From Flavobacteriales bacterium (GTDB lineage Bacteria; Bacteroidota; Bacteroidia; Flavobacteriales_E; Vicingaceae): a DNA stretch of 52,282 nucleotides. Made by a program: the position numbers and the translations under genes. The stretch's first letter is position 1; each line of letters opens with the position of its first letter. The stretch lies in assembly GCA_018608405.1 (NCBI GenBank), contig JABAZP010000026.1:1-52282 (forward strand), read 5' to 3'. Positions 34,900 through 44,934 of the stretch are shown one piece after another. The notes beneath the pieces were generated by a model. It worked only from the letters and a program-made list of their open reading frames with translations, was not told where the DNA came from and made no database searches.

Positions 34900-36486
34900 T
34901 CAATCTACATTGTCATGCAAGAATGAATTATTCTGTCTCAAATTTGTTTTATTATCGTCGTCTTCACTCAAAGTATAACGCGATACGTTAGACTCAGAAG
35001 AATGAGGTGTTTCGTCTAAAGATATGTTTCTTCTCTTGTAAGCTGGCTCCTTTTCTAAATCGTTAATTCCTCCCGGACTCTTAATTTTTAAACTTAATTC
35101 TTTTAACCTTCGAATCCTTTCGTGAGTCTTCTTAATCTGTGCTTCCTCATTCTCAGCAGACTTTTCAGGAGTAGATTGGTAAGAAGTCATTTCTGGTTGT
35201 GCCTCTTCAGATGAATTGGCAGGAACACCCGCACTGTGAGGTTTCCAATCGTCTGCCTTTGCATCTTCATCAGATTTGAATTCACCTTCTAAGGAATACT
35301 TTTTCACCTCAGGCTCTTCAGTTTTCTGTGGTTGAGATGGTCTAATTTGAAACTCAAAACTTTTTTGTTCCTCTGTTGAGCTTTTCATGGTTGGCTCATC
35401 CATATTTGCGTTATCAGCATTTGGCGACTTTCCTTGCTCAGATGGCGCAGTAATGACCGTATCTACATCGTCTGTCAACTTTCTAACCACCTTTTTTGGT
35501 TCAGCTGCAGTCGTAAACCCACCTGGCTCTGATTTTCCAAAACCTGTTGCAATAATTGTTACCGACAATTTATTTCCAAGCGACTCATCTATTCCGTTAC
35601 CCCAAATAATATCTGCCGTGTTACCTGCTTCATTTTGGATGTATTCCGTAATCTCATCAATTTCATCCATTGCCACTTCTTCGTCTCCTGAAGTAATGTT
35701 CAATAAAATGTAATTGGCTCCTGTAATGTCATTGTCATTCAATAAAGGCGAAGCTAATGCTTGGCTAACCGCCTTTACTGCTCGTCCTTCGCCTTCAGCA
35801 GCAGCAGAACCCATAATGGCTGTTCCACCGTCTTTCATCACCGTTCTAACATCTTCAAAATCTACGTTGATGTATCCAGCCACTGTAATAATTTCAGCAA
35901 TGCCTTTTGCAGCGATGGTTAAAATATCGTCTGCCTTAGAAAAAGCCTCAGAAATTTTCAAGTTCCCGTGCATCTCTCGCAACTTGTCGTTGCAAATGAT
36001 CAGTAAGGTATCTACGTTATCTCTTAACTCAGCTAAACCGGAGTCTGCTTGAACTTTTCGTCTACGACCTTCAAAACCAAATGGAATGGTTACAATCCCT
36101 ACCGTGAGAATACCCATTTCTCTGGCAGTTTGTGCAATAATAGGAGCGGCACCTGTTCCGGTTCCACCGCCCATACCGGCAGTTATAAAAACCATCTGAG
36201 TGTTTTTCTCCAATAACTCTTTTAAGTCATCTACATTTTCAATGGCTGCATTCTTGCCTACTTCAGGGTTTGAACCAGCACCCCTTCCTTCTGTTAAGGT
36301 AGACCCCAACTGAATTTTATTCGGTATTGGACTTAAATCCAATGCCTGCTGATCCGTGTTACAAATAATGAAATCAACACCAGTAATTCCTTGACGGTAC
36401 ATGTGGTTTACAGCGTTGCTCCCGCCACCACCGACTCCGATTACTTTGATGATTGATGATTGTTCTTTGGGTAAGTCAAATCTCAT
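34900..36486 (-). CDS. ftsZ: Cell division protein FtsZ
   Basis: A 528-residue tubulin-like GTPase that polymerises into the Z-ring at mid-cell. '[12 protein letters not shown]' (18-29) and the tubulin signature '[10 protein letters not shown]' (106-115) bind GTP. '[20 protein letters not shown]' includes the T7-loop approach, and 'CNDKL' is present. The GTPase core ends near residue 320. A long acidic, Ser/Glu/Lys-rich linker of about 200 residues leads to the C-terminal peptide '[10 protein letters not shown]', the usual Flavobacteriia form for partner binding. It ends the dcw run and is followed by a terminator. Confidence 0.98.
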   Translation of the reverse strand: MRFDLPKEQSSIIKVIGVGGGGSNAVNHMYRQGITGVDFIICNTDQQALDLSPIPNKIQLGSTLTEGRGAGSNPEVGKNAAIENVDDLKELLEKNTQMVFITAGMGGGTGTGAAPIIAQTAREMGILTVGIVTIPFGFEGRRRKVQADSGLAELRDNVDTLLIICNDKLREMHGNLKISEAFSKADDILTIAAKGIAEIITVAGYINVDFEDVRTVMKDGGTAIMGSAAAEGEGRAVKAVSQALASPLLNDNDITGANYILLNITSGDEEVAMDEIDEITEYIQNEAGNTADIIWGNGIDESLGNKLSVTIIATGFGKSEPGGFTTAAEPKKVVRKLTDDVDTVITAPSEQGKSPNADNANMDEPTMKSSTEEQKSFEFQIRPSQPQKTEEPEVKKYSLEGEFKSDEDAKADDWKPHSAGVPANSSEEAQPEMTSYQSTPEKSAENEEAQIKKTHERIRRLKELSLKIKSPGGINDLEKEPAYKRRNISLDETPHSSESNVSRYTLSEDDDNKTNLRQNNSFLHDNVD

Positions 36487-36556
36487 AATTTCTAATTTTT
36501 TAATTCTATAATTTTTAATTCTTAGTTTTTAATCATTTTAGCTTTTCTGTTAAAAA

Positions 36557-37849
36557 CTAATTCTCGTCCTCTTCAAAAAACTGCTTGCCTTTGGCTAACA
36601 TATTTTGCAAAAATCCTCCTTTCGTTTTCTCTCCTTGACGCACTTTTATTGAATCCTCTTGTTCATTGTTTTTCAGCTGTCCTTTCTGACGCTCTAACTT
36701 CTCGAAACCTTTCAAAATCAAACCAACACCCGTTGCGTACATTGGACTTGTAATTTCATCCGAATTACCATTTGCCAAGTACTCATTTGGATAACCAATT
36801 CTCGTATCCATGCCGGTAACATACTCAAACAATTGCCCAATGTGCTTCATTTGAGAACCACCTCCGGTAATCACCATTCCGGCAATTAGCTTGTTTTCGT
36901 AGCCGCTGTTCTTGATTTCGTAATAAATGTGCTCTATAATTTCTTCTAACCTTGCTTGAATTATATGAGATAGATTTTTAATTGAAATCTCTTTGGGCTC
37001 ACGACCTCTTAAACCAGGAATTGAAACAATTTCATTTTCCTGACTCTCATTTGCCAAGGCAGAACCAAACTTCACTTTCAATAGCTCCGCCTGGTTTTTA
37101 ATAATGCTACACCCTTCTTTAATATCCTCAGTAATGATATTTCCTCCAAAAGGAATTACTGCCGTATGCCGAATAATTCCATCTTGAAAAATGGCAACAT
37201 CCGTGGTTCCCCCACCAATATCAACCAACACTACTCCCGCTTCTTTTTCTTCTTCACTTAGCACTGCTGCAGAAGAAGCAATAGGTTCCAAAATAACATC
37301 TTGAACTTCTAAATCGGCTTTGTGCACGCACTTATGAATGTTCTTTGCTGCTGCAACCTGTCCGGTAATAATGTGAAAGTTGGCTTCTAGTCGAATACCT
37401 GACATTCCGATCGGGTCTTTAATCCCTTGCTCATTATCCACAATAAACTCCTGTGGTAAAACATCTATAATCTCTTCTCCGGGAAGGGTAACTAACTTAA
37501 ACATGTCGTTAATCAACATGTCTATGTCTTCTTGAGAAATCTCATCGTCTAAGGTATTTCTCATTTTTATACCTCGGTGCTGTAAACTTTTAATGTGCTG
37601 TCCGGCAATACCTACGTTAACAACTCTAACATCAACGCCAGATTTATTTTCTGCTTCAGCTACTGCTGTTCGAATAGATTGAACAGTTTTTTCAATATTA
37701 GCAACCACTCCACGAGTTACTCCTAAAGACTCAGAGCGACCCATACCTAAAATCTCAAGCTTCCCAACTTCGTTCTTACGGCCCACCATTACCACAATTT
37801 TTGTGGTTCCGATATCAAGTCCTACAACTATATCTGATGATGATTCCAT
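36557..37849 (-). CDS. ftsA: Cell division protein FtsA
   Basis: A 430-residue actin-like ATPase that tethers FtsZ to the membrane. 'IVVGLDIGTTKIVVMVGRKN' at residues 7-26 is the phosphate-1 motif and 'VVLVDIGGGTTDVAIF' near 207 the phosphate-2 motif. 'AGMVITGGGSQMKHIGQLF' near 335 is the adenosine motif. The C-terminus 'FLQNMLAKGKQFFEEDEN' could be the amphipathic membrane helix. It is 70 bases upstream of ftsZ. That gap holds only AT-rich, taatttt-like short repeats. Confidence 0.97.
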   Translation of the reverse strand: MESSSDIVVGLDIGTTKIVVMVGRKNEVGKLEILGMGRSESLGVTRGVVANIEKTVQSIRTAVAEAENKSGVDVRVVNVGIAGQHIKSLQHRGIKMRNTLDDEISQEDIDMLINDMFKLVTLPGEEIIDVLPQEFIVDNEQGIKDPIGMSGIRLEANFHIITGQVAAAKNIHKCVHKADLEVQDVILEPIASSAAVLSEEEKEAGVVLVDIGGGTTDVAIFQDGIIRHTAVIPFGGNIITEDIKEGCSIIKNQAELLKVKFGSALANESQENEIVSIPGLRGREPKEISIKNLSHIIQARLEEIIEHIYYEIKNSGYENKLIAGMVITGGGSQMKHIGQLFEYVTGMDTRIGYPNEYLANGNSDEITSPMYATGVGLILKGFEKLERQKGQLKNNEQEDSIKVRQGEKTKGGFLQNMLAKGKQFFEEDEN

Positions 37850-37850
37850 G

Positions 37851-38642
37851 CTAATTTCGTTTTTTGCAAACCACTTGGTTTGCGAATTTTAGGTTGATGA
37901 CACTATATTCATTCCACCCTGTTTTATTTAAACCTTTGTCGTAGAACACTTTAAGCTTATCGAGCTTTGTTTTAATATCGGTGGCATCTCCTACTACAAT
38001 TCTATGATTTCCAACGCGTGGTATCAATTCAATCTCGAATTCTTTATTAACATACAACTGTTCAATCTGAGCATTCCAAAGCGGATCTGTTCGAATAAAC
38101 TGCGCCATGTTAAAAATATCGTCTACCAACACATATTTTCTAAGTGAATCTGCTACAGTTCTCGCGTTTAGGTGACTTACTTTTTTAAAAGGCTCATTGA
38201 TGTAGCCACTTGCAACAAAAACACGTGATGTATATTTATCAGAAGGAGGCATTACTTTTCCTGTGCTATCTAGGTAGTAACTGTCTCCATTGGCGCTAAA
38301 TATTCGAACAATTGGAGTTCTTTGAGAAACTTCCACGTGCAACTTCCCATCAATAGTTTTGTACACTTCAGCATTTGAAACTGATGGATGATTGTTAATC
38401 TTATGCTCCAACCGTTCTGCCTCAATAGCCGAAATGGGCCTTCCTAAAATGGTATCCATTTCATGATACACCATGCCGAAAATATCTTCTTCGCCAACGA
38501 AAAAGTTACCGTTACTATTGTCAATCCTGATGTTAATGTCGGTGCAAACCATTTGCTTTTGAGCATGGTTTACAAAGCCGAGTATACCAATTAACCCCAG
38601 CGACAATAAAACCCAAACACTTATGCTCAGTATCCTCTTCAT
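37851..38642 (-). CDS. ftsQ: FtsQ/DivIB-like cell division protein
   Basis: A 263-residue protein with an N-terminal membrane segment (residues 7-24, 'SVWVLLSLGLIGILGFV') and an extracytoplasmic POTRA-like region ('FFVGEEDIFGMVYHEMDTIL') and beta domain. It connects the Z-ring to the septal synthase. Similarity to proteobacterial FtsQ is weak, as usual in Bacteroidota, and position between murC and ftsA supports the call. It overlaps murC by 4 bases. Confidence 0.85.
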   Translation of the reverse strand: MKRILSISVWVLLSLGLIGILGFVNHAQKQMVCTDINIRIDNSNGNFFVGEEDIFGMVYHEMDTILGRPISAIEAERLEHKINNHPSVSNAEVYKTIDGKLHVEVSQRTPIVRIFSANGDSYYLDSTGKVMPPSDKYTSRVFVASGYINEPFKKVSHLNARTVADSLRKYVLVDDIFNMAQFIRTDPLWNAQIEQLYVNKEFEIELIPRVGNHRIVVGDATDIKTKLDKLKVFYDKGLNKTGWNEYSVINLKFANQVVCKKRN

Positions 38643-40012
38643 ACGTCGGTTTGATAATGGTTAATAATTGGATCTATCATCGAATCAATGTCACCTGCTC
38701 CTACAGTCAGTAGCACTTCAACTTCTTTCGTTTTTAAAACATTCAGTAACTGATGCTTTTCACAGACGCTAACTCCTTTTTTGCCAATTAATTTCGACAA
38801 CCACATAGAAGTTATTCCTTCAATTGGTTCTTCTCGAGCAGGATAAATCTCCAATAAAATTAAATCGTCAGAAAGCGATAATTCTCGCGCGAAGTCCTCT
38901 CCGAAGTCTCTTGTTCTACTAAAAAGATGAGGCTGAAAAATGGTTGTTATTTTTTTACCCGGGTAAAGTTCTTTTACTGACTTTAACAACATTTTTACCT
39001 CTTCTGGGTGGTGCGCATAATCATCAATATAAACGATTTCTGAAGTTTTTAAATACACATCAAAACGCCTTTTTACTCCTTGAAATTCAGCAATGGCCGA
39101 TTTAATTTTTGATACTTCTACGCCTTGCGTAAAAGCGACTGCCATAGCAACCATCGCATTTTCAACATTGTGCAAACCAGGTAATCCACACTTCACATTT
39201 TCCATATTAAAGCGCTCTGATTCAAAATCAAACACAAAAAAACCATCCTCGACTCGGACATTTCGCGCTTGAATTGTAGATTTTTGATCTAAGGAATACG
39301 TTCGAGTTTGTATTTTACTCGGTACATCTAGAACCTTCATTACTTCCGGTTTCACGTACAATGTACCTTGATCGTCTACTTGCGCTAAAAGTTGGTTGTA
39401 GGTGTTTTTTAAATCCTCTTCATCTTCGTAAATGTCTAAATGATCAGGATCAATAGAGGTTATTACCAATTGATTCGGGAATAGCTGCAAAAAGGAACGA
39501 TCATATTCATCAGCCTCAGTTACCAAAACTTCAGCCTCCGGGTCTAGTATCAAGTTCGTTCCAAAATCTCTTGAAATTCCGCCCAACAAGCCGTTCACTT
39601 TTATCCCTCCCGACTTTAAAAGGTAAGCAATCATGGAAGAAACAGTTGTTTTACCATGAGTTCCAGCCACTGCTATCGTCTTCATTTCTTTACTAATCAT
39701 ACCTAGCAACTGCGCTCGTTTAATGCATTCAAAACCCTCTTGCTTAAAGTAAACTAGCATCGGATGATTAGCTGATACGGCAGGAGTATAGACAACTAGT
39801 GTTTTTGAGGCATCACGATAGGAATGAGGAATGGCATCTGCTTCAGAAAAATCTGTAATGGAAATTCCTTCCGTTTGGAGTTGTTTTGTTAAAGTAGTAG
39901 TAGAACGATCGTAACCGGCTACTTTTTTCCCCAACCGATTGAAATATCGAGCCAACGCACTCATACCGATACCGCCAATGCCGATAAAATATATGTTTTC
40001 CTTTTCTATCAT
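38639..40012 (-). CDS. murC: UDP-N-acetylmuramate--L-alanine ligase
   Basis: A 457-residue ATP-dependent ligase adding L-Ala to UDP-MurNAc, the first peptide-stem step. 'YFIGIGGIGMSALARYF' (8-24) binds the UDP sugar and 'GTHGKTT' (117-123) is the ATP P-loop. 'EADEYDRSFL' and 'DDYAHHPEEVKMLL' are the central family motifs. It overlaps murG by 4 bases upstream and ftsQ by 4 downstream. Confidence 0.97.
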   Translation of the reverse strand: MIEKENIYFIGIGGIGMSALARYFNRLGKKVAGYDRSTTTLTKQLQTEGISITDFSEADAIPHSYRDASKTLVVYTPAVSANHPMLVYFKQEGFECIKRAQLLGMISKEMKTIAVAGTHGKTTVSSMIAYLLKSGGIKVNGLLGGISRDFGTNLILDPEAEVLVTEADEYDRSFLQLFPNQLVITSIDPDHLDIYEDEEDLKNTYNQLLAQVDDQGTLYVKPEVMKVLDVPSKIQTRTYSLDQKSTIQARNVRVEDGFFVFDFESERFNMENVKCGLPGLHNVENAMVAMAVAFTQGVEVSKIKSAIAEFQGVKRRFDVYLKTSEIVYIDDYAHHPEEVKMLLKSVKELYPGKKITTIFQPHLFSRTRDFGEDFARELSLSDDLILLEIYPAREEPIEGITSMWLSKLIGKKGVSVCEKHQLLNVLKTKEVEVLLTVGAGDIDSMIDPIINHYQTDV

Positions 40013-41118
40013 TTCGAAGAAGAATTGGCAAGCTTTACCGCTTCGTTTGCAATAATATCTGCAGCATCTTGATAACCTAACGGGCTAATGTTTTTACTTA
40101 ACCTCGCAAGTTCTGACTCATCATTTATGAGTTGTAAAACCGTTTTTTCTAGCTTCTCTCTAACCTCTGCATCTGTAATTAACACAGCTGCATTCAGCGT
40201 TGTAAGCACCTTAGCATTCTTGGTTTGGTGGTCTTCTGCGGCTGAAGGTAATGGAACAAAAATGGAAGGTTTTTTAACCAAACACAATTCTGACACAGCA
40301 AGCGCTCCCGCTCGCGAAACGACCAAATCTGCTATGGCATACCCTAAATCCATTCGTTTAATAAACTCAGTTACTTTCAACCAAGATTCCTTCCCGACAG
40401 CAGCTTTTTGAGCACGCTCATGAAATAATTTACCCGTTTGCCAAACTACTTGAATGCCTTTCTTTTCCCATGCATCGATAGCATTTTCAACTGCTTCATT
40501 TATTGACCAAGCACCTAAGCTTCCGCCAACAACCAACACTGTTTTTTTAGTTGAATCAAGTTCGAAAAATTCTATTGCTCTTTCCTTTTTACCTTCCAAC
40601 TTAATCACCTCCGACCTTACAGGGTTTCCTGTTAAAATAATTTTCTCCTTTGGGAAGAAAGCCTGCATTCCATCGTAGGCAACACAAATTTTACTTGCTT
40701 CCTTTCCTAGTATCTTGTTAGTCAAACCTGCATATGAGTTTTGCTCTTGTAGCAGCGTAGGAACTTTTGCCTTGTTTGCAGCCCTCAATAAAGGTCCACT
40801 TGCATATCCTCCTACACCAATAGCAACGTCGGATTTAAAACTCTTCACCAGTCTTTTTGCCATTGCTGCACTCTTTAGCAACATGAATGGAAACTTCAAA
40901 TTCTTTAACGTCAGTTTTCGCTGTAAACCCATTATTGGTAAACCAACAATCTCAAAACCGGCTTCAGGTACTTTTGTCATCTCCATGCGACCCAAAGCAC
41001 CTACAAATAAAAATTCAGTGTCAGGACGTAATTTCTTAATGGCGTTTGCAATTGCAATAGCCGGGAAGATGTGACCTCCTGTTCCTCCTCCGGAAATTAT
41101 TACTTTAAGTTTAGCCAT
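40009..41118 (-). CDS. murG: UDP-GlcNAc--MurNAc-pentapeptide-PP-undecaprenol transferase
   Basis: A 369-residue GT28 transferase at the inner membrane that makes lipid II from lipid I. 'VIISGGGTGGHIFPAIAIAN' (6-25) is the lipid I/membrane G-loop. 'VVGGSLGAWSINEAVEN' near 195 is the second glycine loop, and 'AGALAVSELCLVKKPSIFVP' the UDP-GlcNAc site. It overlaps ftsW by 8 bases and murC by 4. Confidence 0.97.
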   Translation of the reverse strand: MAKLKVIISGGGTGGHIFPAIAIANAIKKLRPDTEFLFVGALGRMEMTKVPEAGFEIVGLPIMGLQRKLTLKNLKFPFMLLKSAAMAKRLVKSFKSDVAIGVGGYASGPLLRAANKAKVPTLLQEQNSYAGLTNKILGKEASKICVAYDGMQAFFPKEKIILTGNPVRSEVIKLEGKKERAIEFFELDSTKKTVLVVGGSLGAWSINEAVENAIDAWEKKGIQVVWQTGKLFHERAQKAAVGKESWLKVTEFIKRMDLGYAIADLVVSRAGALAVSELCLVKKPSIFVPLPSAAEDHQTKNAKVLTTLNAAVLITDAEVREKLEKTVLQLINDESELARLSKNISPLGYQDAADIIANEAVKLANSSSK

Positions 41119-42286
41119 GGTTCATTTCCATTTTTTCGTTTTCAGTATTTCTACTAACACTTAGAATAATTCCGACAGCTAAGCAGGTGAACCAAATAGA
41201 TGTTCCACCCATACTTACCATTGGCAATGGTTGACCTGTAACTGGAAATAAATTCACCGCTACGGCCATATTAATCATGGCTTGAAATACCAAACTAAAA
41301 CTCAAACCTATGGCCAATAACGAGCCAAAAGTTCTTGGGGCATTTTTTGCAATTAGCACACCACGATACAATAAAATCAAGTAAAGTAGCAGCGTAAATG
41401 TGCCACCAACTATTCCATATTCTTCAATTACTGTAGCAAAAATGAAATCGGAGTAAGATTGGGGTAAAAAGTTCCGTTGAGTACTCCTCCCTGGTCCTTT
41501 TCCCATGACACCGCCCGTAGCAATTGCTATTTTAGATTGCTCAGCTTGATAGTTGGCTTGTGCGCTACCATCAGAAAAGTTGGTTATCCTATTCTTCCAA
41601 GTGATTACCCGATTAGTCAATGCAGAGTTGGTGTCTGATGTTTTTATTTCCTGGACACTGAGGCCGATGGCAATGAAGATACTCAAGAGTGTGATACCAA
41701 CGGCAACCAGGGAAAAAATATACTTCAAATTAATACGGCCAACAAACATTAAAACCAAACAGGTAACAAACAGCATGGCAGCCGTAGAAAGGTTGGCGGG
41801 AAGTATTAAACCACAAACAATTAAGACAGGAATCATAATGGGTAAAAACGCCTGATTAAAGTCTTTGATATTGTCTTGTCGTTTGGACAGCATTCTTGCC
41901 AAAAACATGATCAATGCCAGTTTTGCTAAATCGGAGGTTTGGAAGGTTTGGTTAATAATGGGTATGACTAACCAACGGCTTGCATCGTTAATGCTCGCAC
42001 CGGTGAGAAGTGTGAAGAGGAGTAGCGGAATGGCTAACAACAATCCAATCTGCGACATCCTCGAGTAATACCGATAATTGACCTTGTGCGCAAAATACAT
42101 CAATAAAAAACCTATAAATAAGATAATGGAATGCTTGAACAGATAATACTCCGTATTTCCACCTTGGTATTTGTAGGCAAGCGTTACAATCGAGCTGTAC
42201 ACAACCAGCACAGAGAATATGGCCAATAGCAAAACCACTGCCCAAATAACTCGATCGCCCTTTATGTATTTATTGATAAAATGCAT
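41111..42286 (-). CDS. ftsW: SEDS-family septal peptidoglycan glycosyltransferase FtsW
   Basis: A 391-residue membrane protein with about ten segments. 'KLALIMFLARMLSKRQDNI' and 'GPGRSTQRNFLPQSYSDFIF' (about 250-270, the conserved extracytoplasmic loop) are typical of SEDS proteins. 'FPVTGQPLPMVSMGGTS' near 355 is the family C-terminal signature. It works with the penicillin-binding protein encoded upstream to polymerise septal glycan. Starts 1 base from the murD stop. Confidence 0.96.
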   Translation of the reverse strand: MHFINKYIKGDRVIWAVVLLLAIFSVLVVYSSIVTLAYKYQGGNTEYYLFKHSIILFIGFLLMYFAHKVNYRYYSRMSQIGLLLAIPLLLFTLLTGASINDASRWLVIPIINQTFQTSDLAKLALIMFLARMLSKRQDNIKDFNQAFLPIMIPVLIVCGLILPANLSTAAMLFVTCLVLMFVGRINLKYIFSLVAVGITLLSIFIAIGLSVQEIKTSDTNSALTNRVITWKNRITNFSDGSAQANYQAEQSKIAIATGGVMGKGPGRSTQRNFLPQSYSDFIFATVIEEYGIVGGTFTLLLYLILLYRGVLIAKNAPRTFGSLLAIGLSFSLVFQAMINMAVAVNLFPVTGQPLPMVSMGGTSIWFTCLAVGIILSVSRNTENEKMEMNHG

Positions 42287-42287
42287 T

Positions 42288-43631
42288 TTACAATGATTTT
42301 ACGACCTGCTTAAATTGATGCCCTCTATCCTCATAATTTTCAAACAAATCGAAACTAGCACAAGCAGGAGACAATAACACAGCATCGCCACTTTGTCCAA
42401 TCTCGTATGCTTTTTTAACAGCTTCTGCTGCTGAATGAGCTTCTTCAATAATTTGAATATGATCTCTAAATGCTTCGATTATTTTCGAATTATCTGTTCC
42501 CAAGCAAATTATTGCTTTTACTTTATCCTTTACGAGCTCTAGTAACTGATCGTAATCGTTTCCTTTGTCAACTCCACCAACAATCCAAACCAAATCTTTA
42601 TTTACACTTTCTAGCGCATACCAAGTTGAGTTTACATTTGTTGCTTTTGAGTCGTTAATAAACTCGATACCGTGAATGGTTCCAACTGTTTCCAATCGGT
42701 GCTCCACATTCTGAAAATCTGACAAGGAATCTCTAATTAATTCCTTTCTTAAATCCAATACTCTACCGGCAATTCCTGATGCCATGGTATTGTAAAGATT
42801 GTGCTTGCCTTGTAAGGCTAAATCGTGTATTGACATAATAAATTGGTTGTTTGTTGTTAGTTTAATTATTAGTTGTTCGTGATCTATATAGGCTCCTTTT
42901 GGGAGTTCTTTTTTTATTGAAAATGGAATGAGTTCCGCATTTGTCTTTGTCCGTTGCATGGCCGATTTGACGCTTTCATCATCCTCACAGTAGATGAATT
43001 TATCGCGTGGCTTTGCATTCATGGCAATTCTCATTTTTGCATCTGCATACAACTCAAAAGTGTTCTTGTAGCGATCCAAATGATCAGGAGTTATGTTGAG
43101 TAGAATTGCTATATCTGCTCTAAATTCTTTTATCCCATCTAACTGAAAGCTGCTCAATTCGAGCACATACCAATCAAAATCATTGGTTGCCACTTGTTCT
43201 GCAAAGCTTTTCCCAACATTTCCTGCAACTCCTGCTTTGACTCCACAATTCACCAAAACATGGTGTAAAAGAAGCGTTGTCGTTGTTTTACCATTACTAC
43301 CTGTAATTCCAATGATTTTAGCTTTGCAATAGCGAAAGGCAAATTCAATTTCTGATATCACTGAAGTCCCTTTGGCAAGTAATTGCTGCACTAGCGGCAC
43401 TTCATCAGAAATTCCCGGACTCTTGATTACTTCTTCAGCGTTCAGTATTCTTTCTACCGAATGCTTCCCTTCCTCCCATTCAATTTCATTTTGTTCAAGA
43501 ACTTTCTTGTATTTGTCTTTGATTTTTCCAGAATCTGAGACAAAGGGTACAAGCCCCTCTTTCTTGGCTAGCAATGCTGCTCCTACTCCACTTTCTCCGC
43601 CACCTAAAATCGATATCGCTCTAATTTTCAA
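42288..43631 (-). CDS. murD: UDP-MurNAc-L-alanine--D-glutamate ligase
   Basis: A 447-residue Mur ligase adding D-Glu. 'ISILGGGESGVGAALLAKKE' opens the UDP-binding domain and 'GITGSNGKTTTTLL' (108-121) is the P-loop. 'LNITPDHLDRYKNTFELYA' and 'FINDSKATNVNSTWYALES' are family motifs for the metal and nucleotide. An 83-base AT-rich gap lies between it and mraY, the longest gap inside the cluster apart from ftsA-ftsZ. Confidence 0.97.
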   Translation of the reverse strand: MKIRAISILGGGESGVGAALLAKKEGLVPFVSDSGKIKDKYKKVLEQNEIEWEEGKHSVERILNAEEVIKSPGISDEVPLVQQLLAKGTSVISEIEFAFRYCKAKIIGITGSNGKTTTTLLLHHVLVNCGVKAGVAGNVGKSFAEQVATNDFDWYVLELSSFQLDGIKEFRADIAILLNITPDHLDRYKNTFELYADAKMRIAMNAKPRDKFIYCEDDESVKSAMQRTKTNAELIPFSIKKELPKGAYIDHEQLIIKLTTNNQFIMSIHDLALQGKHNLYNTMASGIAGRVLDLRKELIRDSLSDFQNVEHRLETVGTIHGIEFINDSKATNVNSTWYALESVNKDLVWIVGGVDKGNDYDQLLELVKDKVKAIICLGTDNSKIIEAFRDHIQIIEEAHSAAEAVKKAYEIGQSGDAVLLSPACASFDLFENYEDRGHQFKQVVKSL

Positions 43632-43714
43632 TCGCTAATTATTAATTATTAATACTCATCCTTCAGTTTCACATTACCAATTATTCATGGTGCATTCGTA
43701 ATTATTCATTCGTC

Positions 43715-44932
43715 CTATCTAAGTTTCAGCGTTACAATAGAAAGTATGGCTAGCATTATTCCTACAATCCAAAAGCGAGAAACTATCTTTGATTCATGCA
43801 TTCCTTTTTTCTGGTAATGGTGATGAAGCGGTGCCATTAAAAACACCCTTCGTCCTTCGCCGAATTTCTTCTTGGTGTATTTGAAATAAGCCACCTGAAT
43901 CATTACCGATAAGTTCTCGACCAAAAACACACCACAGAAAACCGGGATCAACAGTTCTTTTCGAATGGCAAGCGCAAAAACTGCAATAATTCCACCCAAG
44001 GCTAAACTTCCTGTGTCGCCCATAAATACTTGAGCAGGATAGGAGTTGTACCACAAAAACCCAATACAAGCCCCAACAAAAGCGCCAATGAAAATTACCA
44101 GCTCCCCTAAATTTGGGATGTACATGATGTTGAGATAATCGGAGAAAATAACGTTACCAGACACATAGGCAAAAACCGCCAAAGTGATTCCAATAATGGC
44201 AGAGGTGCCGGTAGCCAAACCATCGAGACCATCGGTCATATTCGCTCCGTTTGAAACGGCCGTAACAATTATAATTACCACTGGAATAAAAATTAACCAG
44301 GCCCAATCCATGGCATTTTCACAACACCAGTCTAAAACAGAGCCGTAATCGAACTCATTGTTCTTAACAAATGGAATGGTCGTTTTCATCGACTTTGTAG
44401 GCTCCCAAGTTGTTGAACTTTCTCCCACCATTTGTGCCGTTTCTACTTGAACTTCTTGCGCTACGTACACATCTTCATGGAAATAAAGAATAGACCCAAC
44501 AAAAAGACCGACGAAAACCTGACCTATAATTTTAAATTTGCCTGCTAAGCCTTCTTTATTTTTCTTGAAAACCTTAATGTAATCGTCGATAAACCCGATT
44601 GCACCTAACATTACCGTTGACACAAGCATCAATATGATGTAGATATTATCTAGTTTGGCAAATAGTAACGTGGGCATTAATATAGAAGCTAAGATGATTA
44701 AGCCTCCCATAGTCGGAGTTCCTTGCTTCGCTTTTTGACCATCAAGACCTAAATCGCGAACTGTTTCACCAACTTGCTTTCCATGCAAATAATTTATGAT
44801 CCGCTTTCCGAAAACCATCGAAATTAGCAGCGAAACAATCACTGAAGCTGCCGTTCGGAAGGTAATGTATTGAAACACTCCAGCTCCCGGAAAATCTAAT
44901 TCGTTTAAATATTCAAATAAGTAGTACAACAT
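43715..44932 (-). CDS. mraY: Phospho-MurNAc-pentapeptide transferase (lipid I synthase)
   Basis: A 405-residue membrane enzyme with about ten segments that transfers phospho-MurNAc-pentapeptide to undecaprenyl phosphate. '[14 protein letters not shown]' (about 67-80), '[20 protein letters not shown]' with the metal-binding Asp pair, '[15 protein letters not shown]' and '[14 protein letters not shown]' are the active-site loops, and '[13 protein letters not shown]' the third. It is about 45 residues longer than the enterobacterial enzyme because of a periplasmic insert near residues 155-215 ('[16 protein letters not shown]' and beyond), a known Bacteroidota feature. Confidence 0.97.
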   Translation of the reverse strand: MLYYLFEYLNELDFPGAGVFQYITFRTAASVIVSLLISMVFGKRIINYLHGKQVGETVRDLGLDGQKAKQGTPTMGGLIILASILMPTLLFAKLDNIYIILMLVSTVMLGAIGFIDDYIKVFKKNKEGLAGKFKIIGQVFVGLFVGSILYFHEDVYVAQEVQVETAQMVGESSTTWEPTKSMKTTIPFVKNNEFDYGSVLDWCCENAMDWAWLIFIPVVIIIVTAVSNGANMTDGLDGLATGTSAIIGITLAVFAYVSGNVIFSDYLNIMYIPNLGELVIFIGAFVGACIGFLWYNSYPAQVFMGDTGSLALGGIIAVFALAIRKELLIPVFCGVFLVENLSVMIQVAYFKYTKKKFGEGRRVFLMAPLHHHYQKKGMHESKIVSRFWIVGIMLAILSIVTLKLR

Positions 44933-44934
44933 GC

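Noticed and set aside
36487..36556. AT-rich taatttt repeats between ftsA and ftsZ as a regulatory element
   Set aside because: The pattern is low-complexity and common in intergenic DNA of this genome; no defined box is present.
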